A DNA stretch of 64,000 bases from Caproicibacterium amylolyticum (GTDB lineage Bacteria; Bacillota; Clostridia; Oscillospirales; Acutalibacteraceae): positions 1,178,001-1,242,000 of the forward strand of contig NZ_CP060696.1 of assembly GCF_014467055.1 (NCBI RefSeq), written 5' to 3'. Below are positions 52,471 to 61,643 of this stretch, piece by piece. Each line of letters begins with the position of its first letter. The stretch's first letter is position 1. The translations under genes were made by a program, and so were the position numbers. Under the pieces are notes generated by a model. That model was given only the letters and a program-made list of their open reading frames with translations. It made no database searches and was not told the DNA's origin.

Positions 52471-53214
52471 ATGTCTGGCCATTCGAAATGGAACAATATT
52501 AAACGGAAAAAAGAAAAGACAGACGGCGCTAAAGCAAAAGTCTTTACCAAAATCGGCCGCGAACTCGCGGTCGCAGTAAAAGAGGGCGGCGGCCCCGACC
52601 CGGCCAGCAACTCCAAACTGAAGGACTGCATTGCCAAGGCAAAGGCGGCCAATGTACCAAATGATAACATTGAGCGTATCATTAAAAAAGCCGCAGGTGA
52701 CGGCGACGACACCAAGTATGAAAACATTGTGTACGAAGGTTACGGCCCTAACGGTGTAGCGGTTATTGTCGAAGCACTGTCTGACAACCGCAACCGCACG
52801 GCAGCGGATGTTCGCCATTCGTTTGACAAATTTGGCGGCAATCTCGGCACAACCGGCTGCGTATCTTTCATGTTTGAGCAGAAAGGCGTGCTGGTGATCG
52901 AGCGCGAAGACCATGATGAAGATAAAGTCATGGAAGACGCTCTTGAGGCGGGAGCAGCTGATTTTCAGGCAGATGAGGATGTCCTTGAAATCTACACGGA
53001 GCCGGATGATTTCTCTGGTGTGCTCAGTGATCTGACTGATAAGGGCTATGAGTTTGAAACCGCTGAAGTGCAGATGGTGCCCAGTACTTATGTTAAGCTG
53101 CCGGAAGACAAAGAAGCCAGCATGCAGAAGCTGCTGGATGCACTTGAGGACAATGATGATGTCCAGAATGTCTGGCACAACTGGGAAGCCCCTGAAACAG
53201 ACGACGAAGAATAA
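52471..53214 (+). CDS. yebC: YebC/PmpR family protein; host gene of the integrated element
   Basis: A 247-residue member of the YebC/TACO1 family. MSGHSKWNNIKRKK at the N-terminus, NVPNDNIERIIKKAAG (near 73-88) and YEGYGPNGVAVIVE (near 101-114) are diagnostic. Relatives act as transcription regulators or as translation factors at proline stretches. AGGAGG precedes the ATG. The final 19 codons plus stop lie in a 65-bp direct repeat: the element at 53156-61139 integrated here and kept the protein end unchanged. The gene is intact, but its native terminator has been moved 7.9 kb downstream. Confidence 0.94.
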   Translation: MSGHSKWNNIKRKKEKTDGAKAKVFTKIGRELAVAVKEGGGPDPASNSKLKDCIAKAKAANVPNDNIERIIKKAAGDGDDTKYENIVYEGYGPNGVAVIVEALSDNRNRTAADVRHSFDKFGGNLGTTGCVSFMFEQKGVLVIEREDHDEDKVMEDALEAGAADFQADEDVLEIYTEPDDFSGVLSDLTDKGYEFETAEVQMVPSTYVKLPEDKEASMQKLLDALEDNDDVQNVWHNWEAPETDDEE

Positions 53215-53220
53215 TATTCA
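53156..53220. repeat. attL: 65-bp direct repeat at the yebC 3' end
   Basis: Identical over 65 bases to 61075-61139. It begins inside yebC (ATGATGTCCAG...) and ends 6 bases beyond the stop (...AATAATATTCA). The flanks differ immediately outside on both sides, as expected for recombination core sequences. Confidence 0.95.
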
Positions 53221-53221
53221 A

Positions 53222-53243
53222 GCGGGTTTCGGGACTTTTTAAG
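53222..53243. repeat. Candidate integrase arm site near attL
   Basis: GCGGGTTTC (53222-53230) and GGACTTTTTAAG (53232-53243) recur near attR: GCGGGTTTC directly at 61040-61048 and the 12-mer inverted at 61019-61030. Confidence 0.55.
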
Positions 53244-53342
53244 AATCGTTATTGATTTGAATTGTGGAATCTGTTTTTGGACTCTGCTATATGTTCTACT
53301 TTCATGATTTGACATGATGTATATCATACGGAGGTATGCATT

Positions 53343-54260
53343 ATGCAAGATGGTATGAAAGTTAAGGAATGTATAGCAGAGTTTCTTTATGAGTGTCAAA
53401 TTAGACAGTTCACAAAGAAAACCGTAAAAGGTTATAGAAACGCTTTGAATGTTCTGCAACAGTTTCTTGACAGCAAAGGAGTAGAGCAGATAGAGGATGT
53501 AAATGTTATTGTGCTCAAATCCTTTTTTGCAGAAATGATTAAAACAAATCATAAGGAAACCTATATTAATGGATTATTAAAAGTATGTAGAGCATTATGG
53601 AAGTATCTTTGCGAGCAGGAATATATTACAGTAAATCCTACTTTAAAAGTAAGATGGGCAAAAGAGCCAAAAACAATCATTAAAACTTTTACAGATGATG
53701 AAGTTAAACGGATGCTTAAAGTGTACAGCAAAGGTAAGGACTATTTAAGTATCAGAAATCAGACGGTTATGGAAATGCTGTTTGATACCGGTGTACGTTG
53801 CTTTGAACTTTGCGAGTTATCTAATAAAGCCATTGAGGATAGTTATATTAGAATTTATGGCAAAGGAAAGAAAGAACGTCAAGTAGGATTATCTCCATAC
53901 ATGATAAAGCAAATGATGAAGTATGAAAGAACTTTTAAGGAATTCTTTTGCTATAGAATACCAAAGTATGATAATTATTTTTTGAGCCGTACAGGTAGAC
54001 CATTGACAGTTGTTGCAGTTGAAAATATCGTAAAGCGTTGTGGAATACAAGCAAACGTAAGGGATGAAATAAGGTGTTCACCTCATACGTGCAGGCATTG
54101 GTTTGCACAGGCGCAGTTAAAGAATGGTATTGATGTGTATTCGTTGAGCAGATTAATGGGGCATGAAAATATCAAGATAACACAACGATATTTACAGGGA
54201 TTACAGGATGCGGATGTTGTGAGTAAGTCAATTAAAACGAGTCCGTTAATGAATTTGTAA
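53343..54260 (+). CDS. Tyrosine recombinase / integrase of the element
   Basis: A 305-residue phage-type integrase. The N-terminal SAM-like core-binding domain lies near residues 8-90 (TVKGYRNALNVLQQFL-like pattern). The catalytic domain holds Arg I in DTGVRCFELCEL (near 143), a Lys in the beta-hairpin (YGKGKKERQVGL), HTCRHWFA (His-x-x-Arg, near 241) and LMGHENIKITQRY with the nucleophilic Tyr (near 282). GGAGG precedes the ATG. It lies just inside attL and reads into the element, which is the usual place of an integrase that acts on the flanking repeats. Confidence 0.93.
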   Translation: MQDGMKVKECIAEFLYECQIRQFTKKTVKGYRNALNVLQQFLDSKGVEQIEDVNVIVLKSFFAEMIKTNHKETYINGLLKVCRALWKYLCEQEYITVNPTLKVRWAKEPKTIIKTFTDDEVKRMLKVYSKGKDYLSIRNQTVMEMLFDTGVRCFELCELSNKAIEDSYIRIYGKGKKERQVGLSPYMIKQMMKYERTFKEFFCYRIPKYDNYFLSRTGRPLTVVAVENIVKRCGIQANVRDEIRCSPHTCRHWFAQAQLKNGIDVYSLSRLMGHENIKITQRYLQGLQDADVVSKSIKTSPLMNL

Positions 54261-55243
54261 TCGTCTGTGGGCTTGTTAGAGCGTGTTTTACTGATATTTC
54301 AGTATTAGTTTTAGCATTTGAAATTATATCGGCTTGTGAGGGCATACAGGCAATGATTTATGCCTTGTGAAACAATTCGTGTGAAACATTAATAAAAATA
54401 AGTTGGGATATTGACTGAATAGAATATTATCTGTATGATATGAGAGTGACATTATGCAGGTAGTATTCTTTTTTTATGTGATATGTAAAGGTATAATACT
54501 TTACAGTTAGATGCAAGATGATGTTATGTAAACTAAGTATTACAGTTTTGTAACTATTTGAGTTATAAACTTTCCAATGTTCTTGATTATAAATAGTCAT
54601 ATAGCAGTATATATCAGTATGAATAATTGTATCCGATTTCGGCAACGATTTATCAATTACTAATTACTATCAATATATCCAATAAATATCCAATTTATAA
54701 TATACATAATATACGCATAATTATAATATCATTCATATCTCATCTATTCGGCTCTAGTATTCTGCCTATTTATGTGTTAGCAAGTAGTAATTATACAAAA
54801 TACTTATTTTGCCTAATTAGATTTGTATTTATTGCATAATAAATAGAGTAAATAGCAGTTAATTATTTGTGATAAATGACTAATCATAATGACATATACA
54901 ATATATTGTGTTTATCACAGCGGATAAAGTATAGGAATACAGCCATTCTCTTAATAATTTAGGCAATATCACACCATAAAATAAAAGTTTTATATGATGG
55001 CTATGGATTCAGCGTAAGAAATTGATGGATGATTTATACATATAATATACGTTGATATACAAGGGGAGTAACGAAACGTAACACCCCCTTATTTATAGAG
55101 AGTGCTATAGCAAACACACTTTTTTTCTGCCAATAAAATTTTACCTCTTCTATACTTACAAAATATTTCACAAATATCATAATTGAACTTGAATCTACCC
55201 AATATTTGGTTTACAATTAACGAATAAAGGAGAGAGAAAAAAT
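54261..55243. other. Gene-poor, very AT-rich kilobase in the element
   Basis: Nearly 1 kb without a convincing gene. Two short frames (54427-54645 minus and 54627-54839 plus) have low-complexity Ile/Tyr-rich products and no ribosome binding sites. Hairpins are present: GTAAAG/CTTTAC (54485-54504) and AAGGGG/CCCCTT (55061-55090) around an ACGAAACGT core. It may hold regulatory sites, a replication origin, or remains of deleted early phage genes. Confidence 0.5.
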
Positions 55244-56236
55244 ATGAAAATCAAAAGTGTTTTATCATGTGTTCTATTAGTAAGTATTATGATGTTCTGT
55301 ACTGGATGTTCCTCAAATCATACAGTATCTTCGAGTACTACATCAAAAAGTAAATCAACTAGTTCTACCACAAGTAAAAACGTAAGTTCAGATCAAACTT
55401 CAAGTACTGATTCAGAAATTATACCAGATATTCCTTCTAATATTCAGAATTTCTACAATAATATGGTCAAAATCCATGATAAATATAAATTGGATTTTTA
55501 TTATTCCGCTAGTAATCCAGATAATATTTCCGATAATGATAGCATCAGTATTAATATGAAAAAGTCCATGAGTGACGATGATAACTCAGAATATAAACTT
55601 ACTTATTATAAAAACGATAGTGGAAATTATGAATCAAGTGCAGAAATGTCTATTGATGCTAGCGAGATAATTGAAAATCATACAATTAAACAAATAATAA
55701 TAAATCTATTTTTAACAGTAGATAATAAATTGTCATTACCAGAAGCAAGCAAAAGAACAGATATTTTAATTAATTCATATACAAAGGATTCTGTCAATTC
55801 TCCAATATATTTATCAAATTACATTATATATCTGTCACCTATGGACAGTGAATCGAAAACTGTAACACTGTATTTGAAATCTCGTAATGAAATATGGGAC
55901 AATATTTCAGCGTCTAGTTATCAAAATATTACTAAGCAAGATTATGGAGCCGTGAATACAAATAAAGACAAAAAGTACAAAATAATTGGTACTATTAAAG
56001 ATACTCATTTAAGCAGTGGCGAAGATTCAATTTCAAAAGATATTCAAACCAAAACGGTATATGTTACCGAGTCCCTTAAAATAGTAGATAAGGATAATAA
56101 TGAATATATGGTTGCATATTCATATTTAGACAGACCAGTATTATTTGAAAAAGGGAAAAAATGTATAGTTTATGGTACATTAAGTGGTGAAGATAATCCA
56201 TACCTTAATGCCGATAAAATTGAAATTACAAATTAA
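55244..56236 (+). CDS. Element-encoded lipoprotein
   Basis: A 330-residue secreted lipoprotein. A signal peptide with lipobox FCTGC ends near residue 22, followed by a 40-residue Ser/Thr/Lys linker and a soluble domain. The C-terminal 90 residues (YKIIGTIKDTHL...KCIVYGTLSGED, near 246-320) look like an OB-fold-type domain often seen in small Firmicute lipoproteins. No enzyme motif is recognised. AAAGGAGAGAG precedes the ATG. It is the only predicted surface protein of the element, so host-modifying roles such as superinfection exclusion are possible but unproven. A terminator hairpin follows at 56282-56311. Confidence 0.75.
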   Translation: MKIKSVLSCVLLVSIMMFCTGCSSNHTVSSSTTSKSKSTSSTTSKNVSSDQTSSTDSEIIPDIPSNIQNFYNNMVKIHDKYKLDFYYSASNPDNISDNDSISINMKKSMSDDDNSEYKLTYYKNDSGNYESSAEMSIDASEIIENHTIKQIIINLFLTVDNKLSLPEASKRTDILINSYTKDSVNSPIYLSNYIIYLSPMDSESKTVTLYLKSRNEIWDNISASSYQNITKQDYGAVNTNKDKKYKIIGTIKDTHLSSGEDSISKDIQTKTVYVTESLKIVDKDNNEYMVAYSYLDRPVLFEKGKKCIVYGTLSGEDNPYLNADKIEITN

Positions 56237-56874
<638 letters not shown>

Positions 56875-56885
56875 GGGGTGATATA

Positions 56886-58223
56886 ATGTATAATACGGCT
56901 TATTCTGCCTTTACTGACGCTCTAAAGCGTGAGGGCAAGGTAATTACTGCCTATTCTGATAATGCGTCCTATAACGTTATATTCAGGCGTAATAACGACT
57001 TGAATCAATTAAAGAACCGATTGACAATATTTTATTCTGCCGATTGTGGTATTCACGCGGGACAAATGTTGACCTATGGTAAGAAACATTTTCTTGCCTT
57101 GAATCAGGAAACTCCTGAGAATGATGTATATTATAAATCTAATCTGATTGAAACCAATACAACCATTAATATGATAACCAATGCTGGCGAGGTAAATATT
57201 CCTGTCTATGCTTATGATATTGCCGATGGATTAGGACAAATTAATAATGTAATGTCAGTGATTAGCGGTAATATGCACATTATTGCAGAGCCAAATTCAA
57301 TCACAAAATTATTGGAAATTAACAATCAATTTGACTCTTGTGGACGGCATTGGAAGATAAATAATATAATTGACAAGGATAATATTATCAATTTGTATTG
57401 TGAAGTTATTGCAACCACACCACATACATATACAGTTACTATTACTGCTAATGATTCCTACCATCATGGAGAATCCGCACAACTGACCGCAGTAGCAAAG
57501 CAGGATGATACAGTTATCAATAATATTCCATTTGTATGGACATCCTCTGATACATCTTTGGCAACAGTAGATAATACTGGACTTGTCAATTTCCTTGCAG
57601 ATGGCAGCGTGACTATAACGGCAACATGGACAAGTCAAAACGTAAGTGGCACAAAAACAATAGCGATAACTGAACCTGATACTTATTCTCTGTCAATTAC
57701 TGCCGATGATTCTTATACTACAGCAGACACCCCAACATTAATAGCCAATGCACAAAAGAATGGTACAACAGATTCTACAGCCACTATTACATGGACTTCC
57801 TCTGATACATCTATTGCAACGATTGACAGCACAGGCAAAGTAACATTCCTTGCGGCAGGTAGTGTCACCTTTACTGCTACATGGGTTGAACAAAATCTTA
57901 CTGCCACAGTCACCGTTTCAGTGACACAGCCAGTTTCAGCAGGTATTTGTATTATGACACATAATAATGGCACTCATTATTTAAGCACGAATATACTTTC
58001 CCTTAAAGAGGGTGGTACTGCTATGCCAATTAATGCTTTATTCCAAGATGGCAGCGGTAACACTCTGACTGGTTTAACTCCTGTATGGACTCTTTCAGAT
58101 TTAACAGGAATTACAGCGAGTGATATTACTCTAGTAGCACCTGTGAGCGGTTATCCATTGAGATGTACTGTGCAGATTGCAAGGAATACTGCATTAATTA
58201 ATGCAACGTTTAAATTGCATTGA
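56886..58223 (+). CDS. Phage structural protein with bacterial Ig-like domains
   Basis: A 445-residue protein. The first 175 residues (NAYSAFTDALKREGK-like start; GIHAGQMLTYGKKHFLAL near 61-78) look like a head-closure or tail-adaptor domain. After that come tandem BIG_2-type Ig domains, recognised by repeated WTSSDTS-ATVD-TG-V-FLA-GSVT-TATW units at about residues 212-245 and 295-330, with a third diverged one at the end. Ig domains on phage capsid and tail proteins are exposed and thought to bind cell-surface sugars. The start is ATG 56886 after GAGGGG. The stop is 13 bases before the IS end. Confidence 0.7.
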   Translation: MYNTAYSAFTDALKREGKVITAYSDNASYNVIFRRNNDLNQLKNRLTIFYSADCGIHAGQMLTYGKKHFLALNQETPENDVYYKSNLIETNTTINMITNAGEVNIPVYAYDIADGLGQINNVMSVISGNMHIIAEPNSITKLLEINNQFDSCGRHWKINNIIDKDNIINLYCEVIATTPHTYTVTITANDSYHHGESAQLTAVAKQDDTVINNIPFVWTSSDTSLATVDNTGLVNFLADGSVTITATWTSQNVSGTKTIAITEPDTYSLSITADDSYTTADTPTLIANAQKNGTTDSTATITWTSSDTSIATIDSTGKVTFLAAGSVTFTATWVEQNLTATVTVSVTQPVSAGICIMTHNNGTHYLSTNILSLKEGGTAMPINALFQDGSGNTLTGLTPVWTLSDLTGITASDITLVAPVSGYPLRCTVQIARNTALINATFKLH

Positions 58224-58278
58224 ACTATAGTCAAGTAAGTAGACACAATAATTAGGGAAAACATACTGGAAACAGGAA

Positions 58279-59199
58279 TTAAGCCTGATTCCAGAACAGT
58301 TCTTCTTTCTCGTTAGGTGTTAGCATTCGAAGAGAGCCATGAGGCCTTCTTGAGTTATAGTATCCTTCAATATATTGGAATATGGACAACTGTAATTCCT
58401 GTAGGGAGTGATAAGCTTTCCTGTTGGTTTCTTCTTTTTTTAGATATTTGAAGAAACTTTCACAGCAAGCATTATCAAAAGGATAGCCCTTTTTGGAAAA
58501 TGATTGCACAACATTAAGAGAATCTAGAAGCTGTCGAAATGAAAAAGCAGTATACTGAGATCCTCGATCAGAATGAAACATAAGTCCAGAAGGGCAGTTT
58601 CTTCTATCATAAGCTTTTTTGAACGCAGTCATGACGAGGTCGACATCTGGCTTGCCTGATATGTTCCAGGAGATGACTTTGCGAGAAAATAAATCCATTA
58701 CAATACAAAGATAATACCATTTGCCGGCAACTTTGATGTATGTGAAATCACTTGCCCAGACAATGTTTGGAGTTTGCTGATTGAACTCCTGGTGAAGGTG
58801 GTTGGTACACTCGCCGTTGTCCCGATGCTTATAATTTTTATAAGGTTTTTCGGTGGACATCCGTGGAAGTTTTAGAGTCCTCATCAGTCGGTACACTCGT
58901 CCGACACTGATGTTAATGCCATAATCACGCTGGAGAACATAGGTAATCTTGTAAGCTCCAAGACGTTTGTTATAATCTGCATAGATTTTAAGAATAAGCT
59001 TTGCAATCGTTTGATTGTCTTTTGTACGATCAGCCGGTTCGGTGTTGTAATGCTTATAGTAAGTACTTCGATTAACGCCAAGAACCTTACAAAGGAGCTT
59101 GATATTGTGTTGGAAACGGAGCTTATGAATAGCTTCTAATCGTTGTTTGAGTGTGGCGTGAAGATGGCAATCGCTTTTTTTAGTATAAGGAGTTCCTCC
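58279..59199 (-). CDS. IS3-family transposase OrfB (DDE domain)
   Basis: The frame is open from 59199 to the stop at 58279, about 306 codons, with HTH_21-type sequence (LGAYKITYVLQRDYGINISV) and an rve integrase core. The catalytic DDE residues are in WASDFTYIK, HSDRGSQY and NACCESFFKYLKKE. It has no start codon early in the frame, because it is made as an OrfAB fusion by -1 frameshifting at A7G (59174-59181). It appears intact. Confidence 0.88.
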   Translation of the reverse strand, partial: GGTPYTKKSDCHLHATLKQRLEAIHKLRFQHNIKLLCKVLGVNRSTYYKHYNTEPADRTKDNQTIAKLILKIYADYNKRLGAYKITYVLQRDYGINISVGRVYRLMRTLKLPRMSTEKPYKNYKHRDNGECTNHLHQEFNQQTPNIVWASDFTYIKVAGKWYYLCIVMDLFSRKVISWNISGKPDVDLVMTAFKKAYDRRNCPSGLMFHSDRGSQYTAFSFRQLLDSLNVVQSFSKKGYPFDNACCESFFKYLKKEETNRKAYHSLQELQLSIFQYIEGYYNSRRPHGSLRMLTPNEKEELFWNQA

Positions 59200-59429
59200 T
59201 CAAGCTGAGCATTACGCTTTTGGAGGTCTTTGACCTGCTTAGCAGTTAGTATTTCGCCATCATCCGTTTCGACGATTGAGTATTGTTTAATCCAACGGCC
59301 AAGTGCGGTGATAGAAACGCCATACTCTTTACAGAGTGCTGCTTGTGATTTGCCGCCAGATTGATAAAGGTTGACGAGAGTTCGTTTGAAATCTTCGTCA
59401 TATCGGGTTCCGGTTTTACCAGTGGACAT
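59136..59429 (-). CDS. IS3-family transposase OrfA
   Basis: A 97-residue protein with the HTH_Tnp_1 domain (YDEDFKRTLVNLYQSGGKSQ near residues 9-28, then ALCKEYGVS) and a leucine-zipper-like C-terminal helix (LQKRNAQLEEELLILKKAI). It overlaps OrfB; the AAAAAAAG slip site lies near codon 84. In this family OrfA alone is regulatory and the fusion is the active transposase. Confidence 0.88.
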   Translation of the reverse strand: MSTGKTGTRYDEDFKRTLVNLYQSGGKSQAALCKEYGVSITALGRWIKQYSIVETDDGEILTAKQVKDLQKRNAQLEEELLILKKAIAIFTPHSNND

Positions 59430-59494
59430 GAGTAAGTGCCTCCTTTTGGGTGTCTACTTAATTATAATTGATAGTTACTTCAGGTGTCCACTTA

Positions 59495-59578
59495 TTTAAT
59501 ATAGATCCACACGATGATTTATGTATGGCGGCAGGAATGGGCTTACAGGGAATCAAATGCGGAATTAATTATCATTAA
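59495..59578 (+). pseudogene. 3' remnant of a phage gene, probably terminase large subunit
   Basis: Directly beyond the IS, a frame reads FNIDPHDDLCMAAGMGLQGI, ends with a taa at 59576 and overlaps the portal ribosome binding site. A HDD-x-x-x-A-x-x-x-G pattern at the very end, just before a portal gene, fits the C-terminus of a TerL nuclease domain and the canonical terL-portal order. The 5' part is missing. The family call rests on 25 residues and gene order. Confidence 0.45.
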
Positions 59579-59591
59579 GGAGTGTGATAGA

Positions 59592-60884
59592 ATGGTAGAT
59601 ATGACAAAACCATTTTGGTTTGAAGATGTTCCTTTTGAGCGTGAACACCAACAGCGTATTAGCAACGTGTTAGACATAAAGCAGTATTTTCTGAGAATGC
59701 ATAAGGTGCTGAAACGTCCTGATTTTAAATTTAAAGGTGAAACCTATACAACTGCAAAGATTGTATTGCAAACATTAAAGATTATCGAAAATTTCCATGC
59801 TTCCTACATATTGGGCAATCCTATTTCAATCACAGGCGAGCAGAATATTGTAAAGGAATTCAATAGGATTTATAAAAAGGGGCGTTACAATACAGCAGAT
59901 TATCAAATTGCACAGGATTTGGCAAAGTATGGTAATGCCTTTGAGTATGATTATATGGATAATAATGTAGTGAAACCTCACATCATTCCTAACGAGAGTG
60001 CTTATCCAGTTTATGATGATGCAGAAAATTATATTGCTTTTGTAGAATATTGGAAAGATGCCGATACAGGCACAGCACATTATTATGTATATTATCCTGA
60101 TAAAGTGCAAATTTGGAAAGATAATGTAATGGTTTCTGAAAAACCAAACCTTACAGGATTGCCAATCCATTATGCGTCATTGGATAAGACAGCATATAAT
60201 TTCTTTGGTGATAGTCCGATGAATGACTTAATTCCTATTATGGATAAAATTGAAAATCTGCTATCAAAGTTGGATGATGCTATTACTACATTATCAATGA
60301 ATCCTCTTGGTGTTTGTGCTGGACGTGCTACAGATGCAAGTGTAAGTAAAGATATGTGCGGCGAAATGCTTGTATTTGAAGCAGGTGGCGGCTTTAAGTA
60401 TGCTAGTGCTACACTGGATTATAATAGTATAAAACTGGAATTGGACAATCTTATCCAACAGTTGTATACAATCGCTTGTGTGCCGAGTGCAGTAGTAGGA
60501 CAAAGCAATATTGCTAATGTAAGTGAAATTTCATTGAAATTGTTATTTAGTCAGAGCGACAACAGAGCGAAGCAAATGACTAAGGTGCTGAAAGATGGAT
60601 TTTACCTGCGCTTTGAATATTTTAGGAAATTACTGGCATTACAAGGCAAGACATTTACAGATGATGATTTTGATGAAGTAGATGTCACATTCAATTACAA
60701 TCGTCCAGTTGATACACAAAGCATGATTAACGAACTAAAGACACAATATGATATGGGTGCTATTTCTAAGCAAACAGTTATTGACCTTAGTCCATATACG
60801 ACTAATACAGCGTTGGAGATGCAACGACTACAGGATAAAGATGAAGTCCCAATTCAGGACAACAAGAATGATGTAAAAATTTAG
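59592..60884 (+). CDS. Phage portal protein (SPP1 gp6-like)
   Basis: A 430-residue portal, the dodecameric ring for DNA entry in tailed phages. Signs are KGETYTTAKIVLQTLKIIENFH near residue 50, AKYGNAFEYDYMD (near 116), the SPMNDLIPIMDKIENLLSKL clip/stem region (near 212-231) and SALVGQSN-like SAVVGQSNIANVSEISLKLL (near 303). Length is near that of SPP1 gp6 (503). AAGGAG is 8 bases before ATG 59592; a longer frame upstream contains the IS border and is rejected. It looks complete, yet the capsid genes that normally follow are absent; attR begins 190 bases later. Confidence 0.85.
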   Translation: MVDMTKPFWFEDVPFEREHQQRISNVLDIKQYFLRMHKVLKRPDFKFKGETYTTAKIVLQTLKIIENFHASYILGNPISITGEQNIVKEFNRIYKKGRYNTADYQIAQDLAKYGNAFEYDYMDNNVVKPHIIPNESAYPVYDDAENYIAFVEYWKDADTGTAHYYVYYPDKVQIWKDNVMVSEKPNLTGLPIHYASLDKTAYNFFGDSPMNDLIPIMDKIENLLSKLDDAITTLSMNPLGVCAGRATDASVSKDMCGEMLVFEAGGGFKYASATLDYNSIKLELDNLIQQLYTIACVPSAVVGQSNIANVSEISLKLLFSQSDNRAKQMTKVLKDGFYLRFEYFRKLLALQGKTFTDDDFDEVDVTFNYNRPVDTQSMINELKTQYDMGAISKQTVIDLSPYTTNTALEMQRLQDKDEVPIQDNKNDVKI

Positions 60885-61018
60885 TGACGTATAGCACAGT
60901 TCCCATATTGCAATGCTATCCCCATAATGCTATAATATTCAACATGAGTTGTTACAAAAAATCATTATAAACAATGATATACGTCATGCCGAAAATGAAG
61001 CAAATTAGTATAATGAAA

Positions 61019-61048
61019 CTTAAAAAGTCCAGTGTTTATGCGGGTTTC
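61019..61048. repeat. Candidate integrase arm sites near attR
   Basis: CTTAAAAAGTCC (61019-61030, exact inverse of 53232-53243) and GCGGGTTTC (61040-61048, direct copy of 53222-53230) sit 27 to 56 bases inside attR. Confidence 0.55.
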
Positions 61049-61074
61049 AAGGTTATTTGGCTTGTTAAATCCAC

Positions 61075-61139
61075 ATGATGTCCAGAATGTCTGGCACAAC
61101 TGGGAAGCCCCTGAAACAGACGACGAAGAATAATATTCA
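61075..61139. repeat. attR: 65-bp direct repeat
   Basis: A perfect copy of 53156-53220. It encodes the last 19 codons of yebC without a gene in front and is followed by chromosomal sequence with the former yebC terminator. Confidence 0.95.
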
Positions 61140-61155
61140 GTTGCGTAAAGATGTG

Positions 61156-61187
61156 GTCCCCTGTTTGCATTGCAGACAGGGGACTTT
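61156..61187 (+). terminator. Displaced native terminator of yebC
   Basis: GTCCCCTGT/ACAGGGGAC stem (with an inner TGCA/TGCA pair) followed by TTTGTT, 17 bases beyond attR. In the unoccupied site it would lie about 25 bases after the yebC stop. Confidence 0.8.
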
Positions 61188-61266
61188 GTTAGTCTAATAA
61201 ACAGCGTGGCAAATGAATCACATAAATTCTATGATTCTATAATGAGTCTCAAAATCAAATCTCATG

Positions 61267-61295
61267 TTGAAACGTCTGCCAATATGTGATATAAT
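61267..61295 (+). promoter_or_regulatory. Promoter of the small gene at 61320
   Basis: TTGAAA (61267-61272), 17-base spacer, TATAAT (61290-61295), about 25 bases before the ATG. Confidence 0.65.
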
Positions 61296-61319
61296 TCGAG
61301 CATCTTAACAAAAGGGAAG

Positions 61320-61616
61320 ATGAAAAAGATGAAAATAAAGTTGTATGTTAAACTTCAATTCAAAAATTCACTCCAATTCCGCTTCTTGAGGAAAGAATAT
61401 GAAAGCAACTGCATTCCACATACAGGGGACTATATTGAGGATCCATATTTTGCAGAGCCGGATGGATTCGAGATTGCACGAACAATAATAAATTATCGAG
61501 ATGATTACTGTAATGTCTATGTGAAGCCATTTGTAATTAATGACGATAACGAAGCCCAGATGGAACAGCAGATTGAGTTGGCAATGGCACAAAACTGGAA
61601 AATTGACTTAATTTAA
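61320..61616 (+). CDS. Small protein of unknown function
   Basis: A 98-residue soluble protein with no recognised motif; the N-terminal 25 residues are basic and the C-terminal helix acidic (DNEAQMEQQIELAMAQNW). AAAGGGAAG precedes the ATG at a short distance, and a near-consensus promoter lies directly upstream, which supports a real gene. It is AT-rich like the integrated element but lies outside attR, so it may belong to an older insertion. Confidence 0.55.
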   Translation: MKKMKIKLYVKLQFKNSLQFRFLRKEYESNCIPHTGDYIEDPYFAEPDGFEIARTIINYRDDYCNVYVKPFVINDDNEAQMEQQIELAMAQNWKIDLI

Positions 61617-61643
61617 AGTGGATACTTACAAAGCAAGTAAAAA

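Larger units (their letters stand above)
58236..59494. mobile_element. IS3-family insertion sequence (IS150-like)
   Basis: About 1,260 bases with ends TAAGTAGACAC (58236-58246) and, inverted, GTGTCCACTTA (59484-59494). A second GTGTCTACTTA copy lies inside the right end (59450-59460). It carries orfA and orfB of a DDE transposase on the minus strand. No matching target duplication is visible beside the ends, which fits a deletion next to the IS. Confidence 0.85.

Noticed and set aside
53156-53220. Attachment site within a tRNA gene
   Set aside because: The repeat is the end of yebC, not a tRNA; no tRNA fold exists at either end of the element.
54427-54839. Two short open frames in the integrated element
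   Set aside because: Ile/Tyr-rich products as expected by chance in very AT-rich DNA; they overlap each other and lack ribosome binding sites.
58884-59081. 65-codon open frame within the IS
   Set aside because: It is an off-frame reading of orfB; the correct frame is continuous from 59199 to 58279 and carries the transposase sequence.
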